Below are positions 8,738 through 15,750 of a stretch of 42,841 bases of DNA, piece by piece (within the stretch, counting starts at the first letter, position 1; each line of letters opens with the position of its first letter). Origin of the DNA: Dendronalium phyllosphericum CENA369 (GTDB lineage Bacteria; Cyanobacteriota; Cyanobacteriia; Cyanobacteriales; Nostocaceae); contig NZ_JAECZA010000204.1 in assembly GCF_016056275.1 (NCBI RefSeq), positions 1 through 42,841 of the forward strand, given 5' to 3'. Under the pieces are notes generated by a model. The model was not told the origin of the DNA. It made no database searches and was given only the letters and a program-made list of their open reading frames with translations. The position numbers and the translations under genes were made by a program.

Positions 8738-9763
8738 TTATAACCTAGCAGCACATAAAGCAGCACCTATTAGCCCAACTTGGGGATTGAGAATTATATA
8801 CACGGGTATCTCTTCGAGGAGAGGACGCATCCTGCCTTTTTGGGTAAAGCTTAACAGGAAACTGCTGTTTTGGATTAAAGGCAGGATTTTGGGCGCAATG
8901 CCTCCAGCAATGTATAAACCACCATAGGGTAAGAGTTTGAGGGCAAGATTGCCGGCTTCTGCACCGTAAGCGTCTATAAATAATTGTAAGGTTTGTTCCG
9001 AAAGGCGATCGCTTCCTTGCAGTGCAGCTTTACCAATAACCGCACCCGGATCGATACTTTTCTCTTGCTTTCCGGCTTCTTGTTCCCAGCTTCTAATAAT
9101 TTGGGCGATTTCTGGCGATTCGGTGGCTAGTTTGCGATCGCGCAAAAATTGGTAAATTGCCGCAATTCCCATGCCAGAAACGACTCGTTCTACTGAAATA
9201 CGTTGGATATCATGTTTATCTAGCAGGTATCTTAATAGCTGAAACTCTAACTCGTTGCGGGGGGCAAAGTCGGCGTGTCCGCCTTCTGAGGGAAAGACTT
9301 GATAGCGATCTCCCTGCTTAATTAAAAATCCTTGTCCTAAACCAGTACCAGCACCAATGATGGCAATGGGGGCTTCGGGTTTAAGTTTACCAGCTTGCAG
9401 AGTCAGCAAATCTTGTGGTTGTAAGCCAAAAATGCCATAGCCCACAGCGGCAAAATCATTGATTAGAGATATAGATGCAATGCCCAATTCTTGTTGGAGG
9501 CGTTCGCTATCCAGGAACCATACCAAATTAGTCAGCTTGGCAGTATTATTCACTACTGGGCCAGCGATCGCAAAACAAGCTTTTTGGGGAGTTGGTGTTT
9601 TAGCTTTCAGCAAAAACTGCTGCACCATCGGTACTAAATCAAGAAAATCTCCACTGTGGTAACTTTCCTCAGCGATAGTATGTAACTCCGATGAGTCTGA
9701 TGTTTCAACCAATCGCAAAATAGTTTTCGTGCCGCCGATATCTCCTGCTAGTAATAAAGTCAT
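8738..9763 (-). CDS. glk: Glucokinase
   Basis: This 341-residue protein is a bacterial ATP-dependent glucokinase (Glk family, not ROK), which phosphorylates glucose to glucose-6-phosphate in the cytosol. The ATP-binding LLAGDIGGTKTILRLVE is at the N-terminus. LINDFAAVGYGI contains the expected sugar-binding Asn-Asp. AIIGAGTGLGQGFLI and PSEGGHADFAPRNELE match family signatures, and GGLYIAGGIAPKIL is the C-terminal phosphate/adenosine region. The length is normal. The gene upstream on the same strand is a histidine phosphatase, 55 bases away. Confidence 0.95.
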   Translation of the reverse strand: MTLLLAGDIGGTKTILRLVETSDSSELHTIAEESYHSGDFLDLVPMVQQFLLKAKTPTPQKACFAIAGPVVNNTAKLTNLVWFLDSERLQQELGIASISLINDFAAVGYGIFGLQPQDLLTLQAGKLKPEAPIAIIGAGTGLGQGFLIKQGDRYQVFPSEGGHADFAPRNELEFQLLRYLLDKHDIQRISVERVVSGMGIAAIYQFLRDRKLATESPEIAQIIRSWEQEAGKQEKSIDPGAVIGKAALQGSDRLSEQTLQLFIDAYGAEAGNLALKLLPYGGLYIAGGIAPKILPLIQNSSFLLSFTQKGRMRPLLEEIPVYIILNPQVGLIGAALCAARL

Positions 9764-9818
9764 AAAACTTATCGCTAATTTAGTTATTTTTGGAGGATTT
9801 GAGGCTAGCGGAAGTCAT

Positions 9819-10466
9819 TTAAGCAAATCGAATCACTTCCTCAACCTGGGTTAAATGGGAAGTGTCTCCCTTTAGTTCTAGTAACCATTCTGGGCCTTCA
9901 AATACCACTTTTACTAGAGAACACAGGGAAGCCTTAACTTCAGTTTTCGCAATTTCACCTACAAGCCCTATTGTCCCACCAACTACGGATACACCGTGCC
10001 CTACCAAAAGAATATTTTCGGGGAAGAATTCCGTAGCTAGGCATCTAGCTGTTTGTCCGGAACGTTCCCAAACTTTCTCGCGGGTTTCAGGATATTTGGC
10101 GGCAATGCGCGGTGTATAGCTAATGTCAATTCTGGGGAATAATTCTTTTAAAGCTCGAATTGAAAGCCTTTCTGGTTCTTCTGTCATCCACGCGGGATTT
10201 AACCATTCACTCAAGCCTGTTTCGAGTTTAATGGGCAAATCTAGCACTTGGGCGACTGCGTTTGCTGTCTGTACTGTTCGCAAGAAGGGGGAAGCAAAAA
10301 TATGAGCAATCTTTTCTCTTTTCAAGCGTTTGGCTAACTGCTGTGCCTGGATTATTCCATCATCAGAAAGTGGTGGATCGTAGCGTCGTTCTGCGGTGAG
10401 AAACCAATCGGGGTTAACGAAGTCCAGACGGTTGGCATGTCTTGCGATCCAAACTATTTGACTCAT
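9819..10466 (-). CDS. Histidine phosphatase (phosphoglycerate mutase-like) family protein
   Basis: This 215-residue protein has the histidine-phosphatase fold. The catalytic motif is present as WIARHANRLDFV, in which Arg-His is kept and the usual Gly after it is Ala. The second Arg-containing motif is FASPFLRTVQTANAVA, the Glu follows in LETGLSEWLNP, and the second His is in ILLVGHGVSVVGGTIG. It probably removes phosphate from a small molecule or phosphoprotein through a phosphohistidine intermediate. The substrate cannot be named; true glycolytic mutase activity is unlikely given the diverged pocket. It may be co-transcribed with glk. Confidence 0.88.
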   Translation of the reverse strand: MSQIVWIARHANRLDFVNPDWFLTAERRYDPPLSDDGIIQAQQLAKRLKREKIAHIFASPFLRTVQTANAVAQVLDLPIKLETGLSEWLNPAWMTEEPERLSIRALKELFPRIDISYTPRIAAKYPETREKVWERSGQTARCLATEFFPENILLVGHGVSVVGGTIGLVGEIAKTEVKASLCSLVKVVFEGPEWLLELKGDTSHLTQVEEVIRFA

Positions 10467-10675
10467 AAGTTTAAATATTCAGGCGAACAGAATTCGCATT
10501 GATACAAAGATAGACACCCAAAAAAGAGGGCTGCAAATATAATATGACAATTCTTGTAATATTTTGTAATAATTCTAATAATTGGAAAAATTTTCTTGGT
10601 TTTCCTCGAAGCCTTTTTAGCTAAAGACTAAAATCTGATGTGAAATAGCTTGAGGCATTAAAAATTATCATGAAT

Positions 10676-11239
10676 TTACATCTTCAACCATTCAAATAGT
10701 TGACCTACAGTTAATTGTAAACTACTAACTAAATCGGGAACTGGTAATATTTCTTGTTCTTCTTGTAAAAGTTCTGGTTGCTGCTTTGGTGGGTAGATTA
10801 AAACCGAACGTTCATCTGGATCGATTAACCAACCTAAACGGCTACCATGATTTAGGCAGTGCAAAATATTTCCAGTTACTTTAGTTTGGTTTTGTTCGGG
10901 TGAGAGAATTTCAATTGTCCAGTCTGGGTAAGTTTTAAAGACATTTGCCACCTCTTGACGTTCATCTAAGGGAATTCGCTCCCAAGCAAATACAGCGACA
11001 TCGGGTACAATCGAACGTCCGCCAAAGGTACACCGTAATTCTGGAAAGGCAAAAGCAATTTTTTGAGACTTGGTTATAGCATTTATACCACTAACTAACT
11101 CACCCTGAAGTATGCTGTGTTTTCCTTGAGGCATTGGCTTTTGAATAATTTCGCCGTTAATGTATTCAGTTGCTGGTTTGGTTTCTGGTAGTTTTAAAAA
11201 CTCTTCTAAAGTTAGGGGTTTAGTTTGTGACTTTACCAT
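10676..11239 (-). CDS. Uma2 family (DUF820) protein
   Basis: This 187-residue Uma2 protein has LTLEEFLKLPETKPATEYINGEI at its N-terminus, SIVPDVAVFAWERIPLD (acidic position) and PDWTIEILSPEQNQTKV (Glu position). The usual Lys-bearing helix reads NILHCLNHGSRLGWLIDPDERSVLIY, so the canonical catalytic Lys is not obvious. It ends VGQLFEWLKM. The role of the family is unknown. It lies 29 bases downstream of the ABC ATPase gene on the same strand, which may only reflect position. Confidence 0.87.
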   Translation of the reverse strand: MVKSQTKPLTLEEFLKLPETKPATEYINGEIIQKPMPQGKHSILQGELVSGINAITKSQKIAFAFPELRCTFGGRSIVPDVAVFAWERIPLDERQEVANVFKTYPDWTIEILSPEQNQTKVTGNILHCLNHGSRLGWLIDPDERSVLIYPPKQQPELLQEEQEILPVPDLVSSLQLTVGQLFEWLKM

Positions 11240-11268
11240 ATATTTGCACCTTTAAAGTTTTATTTTAA

Positions 11269-12000
11269 TTATCCTAAATAAGCTTTTTTCACTCGTTCAT
11301 CACTAATTAATTCTGATGCTGCACCTGTTAAAGTGATAGAACCAGCTTCTAGGACATATCCGCGATCGGCAATTTGTAGGGCTAGGTTGGCATTTTGTTC
11401 GACTAGCAAAATAGTAACGCCTGTTGCACGGAGATTTTCAATAATTGAGAAGATTTCCCGAACGATCGCAGGTGCTAAACCTAAGCTAGGTTCATCTAAA
11501 AGTAACAGTTGTGGTCTACTCATTAAAGCACGAGCGATCGCTAACATTTGTTGTTCGCCACCGCTGAGGGTTCCTGCTAGTTGATAGCGTCTTTGTGCTA
11601 AACGGGGAAATTGCTCAAATTGACGTTGAATATCTGCTTTAATTTCTGCTTGGTTAGAGCGAATATAAGCACCTAATAGTAAGTTATCAAAAACTGTTTG
11701 CTTTGCTAATACTCTTCGTCCTTCTGGACAGTGAGCGATTCCAAGTTGGACAACATGGTGTACTTGGCGACGGGTAATATTACGTCCGTTGTAGATAATT
11801 TCGCCACTTTTAGAATTAACTATTTTAGAAATAGCGCGGAGTGTAGTAGTTTTACCCGCACCATTAGCACCAATTAAAGTGACTACTTCACCTTTTTGAA
11901 TAGTTAAATTAATTTTTTTGAGAGCTTGAATTCCACCATAATTAACATCAAGATTTTGAATTTCCAATATTGTATAATTTTGTTTATCGGGAGTTTTCAT
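11269..12000 (-). CDS. livF: LivF/NatE-type branched-chain/neutral amino acid ABC transporter ATPase
   Basis: This protein of about 243 residues is the ATPase of a HAAT-family amino acid importer (LivF in E. coli, NatE in Nostoc). The Walker A motif is GANGAGKTT, the signature LSGGEQQ and the Walker B LLLLDEPSLGLAP, with the switch His in the following TILLVEQNANLAL region replaced by Gln, as is normal for LivF. I chose the ATG at 12000; an upstream TTG at 12006 would add two residues and is less likely. The partner permeases, the second ATPase and the binding protein are not adjacent, as is common in cyanobacteria, where nat genes are scattered. Confidence 0.9.
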   Translation of the reverse strand: MKTPDKQNYTILEIQNLDVNYGGIQALKKINLTIQKGEVVTLIGANGAGKTTTLRAISKIVNSKSGEIIYNGRNITRRQVHHVVQLGIAHCPEGRRVLAKQTVFDNLLLGAYIRSNQAEIKADIQRQFEQFPRLAQRRYQLAGTLSGGEQQMLAIARALMSRPQLLLLDEPSLGLAPAIVREIFSIIENLRATGVTILLVEQNANLALQIADRGYVLEAGSITLTGAASELISDERVKKAYLG

Positions 12001-12214
12001 TAGCAATTTACATTTATAAGTCTTGAATGTTGACTGTTGACTGTTAACTGTCAGCGGTTAATAAACCTCATGAGCAATCATGCAATTTCAAAGCTTAATA
12101 TATCAATTTTTTTACCTTTAACTTAATATTCCTCAATAACACCATAATTTTTTCCGCAATCGCTTACCCTGAAGCGGTATTTATTTAATTCGTAATTTGT
12201 AATTTTCGGGTTTA

Positions 12215-13597
12215 ATGCTGCTTACCATCACCACAACACACTCTCCAGCAACAGAGTTGGGCTACCTACTGCATAAACACCCAGACCGCTGTCAGTCCTT
12301 TTCGCTGAGTTTTGGACAGGCGCATGTCTTCTATCCAGAAGCGAGTATACAGCAATGTACAGCGGCGTTGCTATTGGATGTTGACCCTGTGAAGTTGGTG
12401 CGGGGGCGTAGTGTTAGGCTAGAACAATATGTCAACGATCGCCCTTATGTTGCTTCTTCATTTTTAAGTGTAGCGATCGCTCAAGTATTTAGCACTGCTT
12501 TAGCAGGTCGTTGCAAAGACTTACCAGAACTAGTACAAACCCCTTTACCTTTGGTAGCAAAACTATCTGTTTTACCTTGTCGCGGCGGCGAAAGTTTTCT
12601 GCGAGAATTATTTGAGCCGTTGGGCTACAGTGTCAGTGCCCAAGGTCATATTTTAGATGAGCAATTCCCTGATTGGGGACAAAGCCAATATTTCACCGTT
12701 GAACTTCAGCACACAATAACTCTGAGTGACTTGTTAAGTCATCTCTACGTCCTGATTCCGGTTTTGGATGACGAAAAGCACTACTGGGTAGGCGATGAGG
12801 AAATCGAAAAGTTACTGCGTCATGGCGAAGGTTGGTTAACTAGCCATCCAGCACGAGAACAAATTACTCGGCGTTACCTAAAACGACAGCAACGCTTGAC
12901 TCGTCTAGCTTTAGCCCAACTAGCAGAGGAAGATAATCTCGACCCCGATAGTACCGAAGAAAGCCACGCCGAAGAAGAAGCAGCGGTAGAAAAACCCATC
13001 AGCTTGAATCAGCAACGGATGAATGCGGTGATTGCTGCTTTAAAGCAAAGTAACGCCAAGAAAGTAATTGATTTGGGCTGCGGTCAAGGTAATCTACTAA
13101 AAATCTTACTTAAAGACAGCTTTTTTGAAAAAGTCACAGGTGTTGATGTTTCCTATAGGGCGCTAGAAGTTGCCCAAGAAAGATTAGACCGCTTGCGCCT
13201 TCCCCGCAATCAATGGGAACGCATACAACTGATTCAGGGGGCACTCACCTATCAAGATAAACGCCTCAACGGCTACGATGCTGCTACAGTGATTGAGGTA
13301 ATTGAACATCTCGATTTACCGCGTTTGGGTGGATTTGAGCGAGTTTTATTTGAATTTGCTCAACCCAAAACAGTAGTAGTAACAACGCCGAACATTGAAT
13401 ATAACGTCAAATTTGAAAACCTTCCTGCTGGGAAACTGCGACATCAAGACCACCGCTTTGAATGGACGCGTCAAGAGTTCCAAATTTGGGCGAACAAAGT
13501 AGCAGAACGTTTTGGTTATACTGTGCAATTTCAACCAGTAGGAACAGAAGATCCAGAAGTAGGTTCGCCTACACAGATGGGGGTGTTTACAAAATGA
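12215..13597 (+). CDS. hen1: Hen1: 3'-terminal RNA ribose 2'-O-methyltransferase
   Basis: This 460-residue protein is bacterial Hen1. It methylates the terminal 2'-OH at a repair junction using S-adenosylmethionine and Mn2+, so that a repaired RNA cannot be cut again by the same ribotoxin. The N-terminal half (MLLTITTTHSPATELGYLLHKHPDRCQ onward, including VDPVKLVRGR) is the Pnkp-interacting domain found only in bacterial Hen1. An acidic linker at about residues 245-265 leads to the methyltransferase domain. There VIDLGCGQGN binds the methyl donor, and Glu361, Glu364 and His365 (VIEVIEHL) plus His410/His413 (HQDHRF) form the metal site. Its stop codon overlaps the start of the HEAT gene (ATGA), showing translational coupling inside the RNA-repair cluster. 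Confidence 0.96.
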   Translation: MLLTITTTHSPATELGYLLHKHPDRCQSFSLSFGQAHVFYPEASIQQCTAALLLDVDPVKLVRGRSVRLEQYVNDRPYVASSFLSVAIAQVFSTALAGRCKDLPELVQTPLPLVAKLSVLPCRGGESFLRELFEPLGYSVSAQGHILDEQFPDWGQSQYFTVELQHTITLSDLLSHLYVLIPVLDDEKHYWVGDEEIEKLLRHGEGWLTSHPAREQITRRYLKRQQRLTRLALAQLAEEDNLDPDSTEESHAEEEAAVEKPISLNQQRMNAVIAALKQSNAKKVIDLGCGQGNLLKILLKDSFFEKVTGVDVSYRALEVAQERLDRLRLPRNQWERIQLIQGALTYQDKRLNGYDAATVIEVIEHLDLPRLGGFERVLFEFAQPKTVVVTTPNIEYNVKFENLPAGKLRHQDHRFEWTRQEFQIWANKVAERFGYTVQFQPVGTEDPEVGSPTQMGVFTK

Positions 13598-14382
13598 GTC
13601 TACAAACCGATCCTCGCTCAACCCAAGAACTGATAAAACTGGCGCTAACAGAAGAAAATGAAGATGCAGTGAGTATCTTGCACTTTCGTGGAAATCAAGA
13701 AGTTTTTGCAGCTGCGTCAAAGTTGTGCGACAGTCAAAACCCACAACAAAGAGCATTAGGGGCTGATATATTAGGTCAACTTGGAATACCCAATCGAACT
13801 TTTCCTGATGAGTCTTTAGCAATTCTACTAAGAATGCTTGAGTGCGAGCAAAATACTGATGTCCTCAACTCAATTGCAGTTGCACTAGGACATCTACACG
13901 ATGCTAGAGCGATTTCCTCGTTAGTTCGACTGAAAAACCACTCCTGCTCATCTGTACGTTATGGAATTGTCTTTGGTCTTCTAGGATATGAACATGAATT
14001 AGCGATTAACACCCTCATTGAATTGTCTTCAGATCGAGATTACGAGGTGCGAAATTGGGCAACTTTTGGATTAGGTTCACAAATTGAAACTGATACAACA
14101 GCTATTCGAGAAGCACTTTATCAGCGTTTTCTGAATGAGGATACCGATGAAAATTATGAAATTTATGGAGAAGCACTAGTTGGTTTAGCCAAAAGAAAAG
14201 ACTCACGAATATTAAATCGACTAATAGAAGAATTATCGCCTGACTATGTTGGTGTGCTTGCAATTGAGGCAGCAAAGGAAATGGCAGATTCAAGGCTTTA
14301 TCCAGCATTGATGCTATTAAAACAGTGGTGGACAGGAAATAATAACTTGCTAGAAATGGCTATTAATAGTTGCCGACAATAA
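13594..14382 (+). CDS. HEAT-repeat protein of the RNA-repair cluster
   Basis: This 262-residue all-helical protein has at least five HEAT-like or PBS-lyase-like units, such as RALGADILGQLG, NSIAVALGHLHDARAISSLVRL, SVRYGIVFGLL and EVRNWATFGLGSQ. The start is the ATG at 13594, which overlaps the hen1 stop codon by four bases; an in-frame start at 13462 lies inside hen1 and is unlikely. HEAT scaffolds commonly bind proteins or RNA. Here the tight coupling to hen1 suggests a scaffold or damage-recognition role in RNA repair. That is inference from position. No catalytic motif is visible. Confidence 0.85.
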   Translation: MSLQTDPRSTQELIKLALTEENEDAVSILHFRGNQEVFAAASKLCDSQNPQQRALGADILGQLGIPNRTFPDESLAILLRMLECEQNTDVLNSIAVALGHLHDARAISSLVRLKNHSCSSVRYGIVFGLLGYEHELAINTLIELSSDRDYEVRNWATFGLGSQIETDTTAIREALYQRFLNEDTDENYEIYGEALVGLAKRKDSRILNRLIEELSPDYVGVLAIEAAKEMADSRLYPALMLLKQWWTGNNNLLEMAINSCRQ

Positions 14383-14429
14383 ATTTAATCAAGGATATTT
14401 CAGAACTATTTTACTCTATACATAAATGA

Positions 14430-14879
14430 ATGGAAGCAATTATTTTTATAGGAATTCAGGGAGCGGGTAAATCTACTTTTTATCGCGATCGCTTCTTTAA
14501 TACCCACATTCGCATTAACTTGGACATGCTCAAAACTCGTCACAGAGAACAAATTTTTCTTCAAGCTTGTTTAGAGGCTAAACAGCCTTTTGTGGTGGAC
14601 AATACTAACCCAACAGTTGAGGAAAGAAAGCGTTACATTACTCCAGCTAAAGCGAAAGGTTTCCAAGTTGTGGGTTATTACTTTCAATCAGAACTGGAAG
14701 AATGCAAAAAACGAAATAGTCAAAGAAATTCCGAACAAATAGTACCTATTATAGGACTATTAGCAACATATAAAAAGCTGGTTTTACCAAGTTGGCAAGA
14801 AGGATTTGACGCACTGTATTCAGTGAAAACTAACTTAAATTATTCATTTATTGTTGAGGAATGGCAAAGTGAAATTTGA
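14430..14879 (+). CDS. Small P-loop (polynucleotide kinase-like) kinase
   Basis: This 149-residue protein has the Walker A sequence GIQGAGKST right at the N-terminus, then RINLDMLKTRHRE (the acidic residue after the P-loop strand, as in T4 Pnk-type kinases), FVVDNTNPTVEERKRY and a lid-like CKKRNSQRNSEQI with basic residues. This arrangement is that of the polynucleotide-kinase-like AAA_33/zeta-type kinases. Its neighbours make an RNA 5'-kinase role attractive, possibly redundant with or specialised against the kinase domain of Pnkp. The substrate is unproven. Its last 11 bases overlap the next gene, indicating co-translation. Confidence 0.86.
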   Translation: MEAIIFIGIQGAGKSTFYRDRFFNTHIRINLDMLKTRHREQIFLQACLEAKQPFVVDNTNPTVEERKRYITPAKAKGFQVVGYYFQSELEECKKRNSQRNSEQIVPIIGLLATYKKLVLPSWQEGFDALYSVKTNLNYSFIVEEWQSEI

Positions 14880-15630
14880 TGAACTTGATAGCAGGATGCG
14901 GGTATTTGAAACCGCACACGACCATTGCGTGCTACCTGGACTTTACATAGTTGCCAGATTGGATGGACGCAGCTTTACCCGCTTGACAAAAGAAATACAT
15001 CAATTTGAAGCTCCCTACGATACTCGTCTTCGGGACTTTATGTTAGCAACAGTCGAACATTTGATGAACTGCGGTATAGATATTATCTATGGATATACCC
15101 AAAGTGATGAGATATCCTTACTTTTTGCTCAAAAAGAAAATACTTTCAACCGCAAACTCAGAAAGTTAAATTCAGTTTTAGCAGGTGAAGCTAGTGCCAA
15201 ATTCTCTTTACTATTGGGCGATTTAGGCTGCTTTGACTGTCGAATTTCACAGCTTCCTAATACAGAAGAAGTAGTGAATTATTTTCGCTGGCGGAGTGAA
15301 GACGCTCACAGAAATGCCCTCAACGCTCATTGCTACTGGTGTTTGCGTCGAGATGGTGAAAGTGCAACTCAAGCAACCAGCATGATGAATAGGTTATCTG
15401 TTGCTGATAAAAACGAGTTGTTATTCCAGTATGGGATTAATTTTAATCAACTTCCCAACTGGCAAAAACGAGGTGTAGGACTTTATTGGGAAGAATATCA
15501 AAAGCAAGGATTTAACCCCGTTACAGGTGAAACTGTTCCGGCATTGCGACGACGCATCCGGCAAGATTTAGACTTGCCAATGAAGGATGAATACAGTCAG
15601 TTTATTGCTCAATTAATCAAGAGTTCGTAG
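14869..15630 (+). CDS. Thg1-like protein (tRNA(His) guanylyltransferase family, 3'-5' polymerase)
   Basis: This 253-residue protein belongs to the Thg1/Thg1-like family, which adds nucleotides to RNA 5' ends in the 3'-to-5' direction. Bacterial members usually repair truncated tRNA 5' ends. The fold's catalytic acidic residues are in place: Asp32 in ARLDGRSF and Asp80-Glu81 in GYTQSDEISLLF. The RNALNAHCYW segment matches the family HxxxN-type motif. I chose the GTG at 14869, which gives VKFDELDSRMRVFETAHD, the typical N-terminus, behind a GAGG at 14856-14859. An upstream TTG at 14851 adds only six residues. It overlaps the kinase gene by 11 bases and lies just before Pnkp, placing nucleotide addition within an RNA-repair cluster. 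Confidence 0.93.
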   Translation: MKFDELDSRMRVFETAHDHCVLPGLYIVARLDGRSFTRLTKEIHQFEAPYDTRLRDFMLATVEHLMNCGIDIIYGYTQSDEISLLFAQKENTFNRKLRKLNSVLAGEASAKFSLLLGDLGCFDCRISQLPNTEEVVNYFRWRSEDAHRNALNAHCYWCLRRDGESATQATSMMNRLSVADKNELLFQYGINFNQLPNWQKRGVGLYWEEYQKQGFNPVTGETVPALRRRIRQDLDLPMKDEYSQFIAQLIKSS

Positions 15631-15637
15631 AAATGAT

Positions 15638-15665
15638 GTAAGGGCGAACGGCCGTTCGCCCTTAC
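15638..15665. repeat. 28-bp perfect palindrome
   Basis: The sequence reads GTAAGGGCGAACGG followed by its exact complement. It lies 8 bases after the Thg1-like stop codon. It could form a strong hairpin in RNA and so act as a processing or attenuation point between the first four cluster genes and pnkp. Similar palindromes are dispersed repeats in Nostoc-type genomes. Confidence 0.75.
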
Positions 15666-15721
15666 TAAGGATTTCGGACAATGCAGAATTAACGATCAAA
15701 GATGTCTAATGACTATTGTAC

Positions 15722-15741
15722 AGACGCGATTAATCGCGTCT
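15722..15741. repeat. 20-bp perfect palindrome upstream of pnkp
   Basis: AGACGCGATTAATCGCGTCT is self-complementary and ends 9 bases before the likely pnkp start codon. It belongs to a family of dispersed cyanobacterial palindromes. If transcribed, it would form a 10-base-pair hairpin close to the ribosome binding region. Confidence 0.75.
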
Positions 15742-15750
15742 CTATTAATT

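Noticed and set aside
15709-15750. Upstream start for Pnkp
   Set aside because: It would translate the 20-base palindrome, and the family N-terminus begins at the ATG at 15751.
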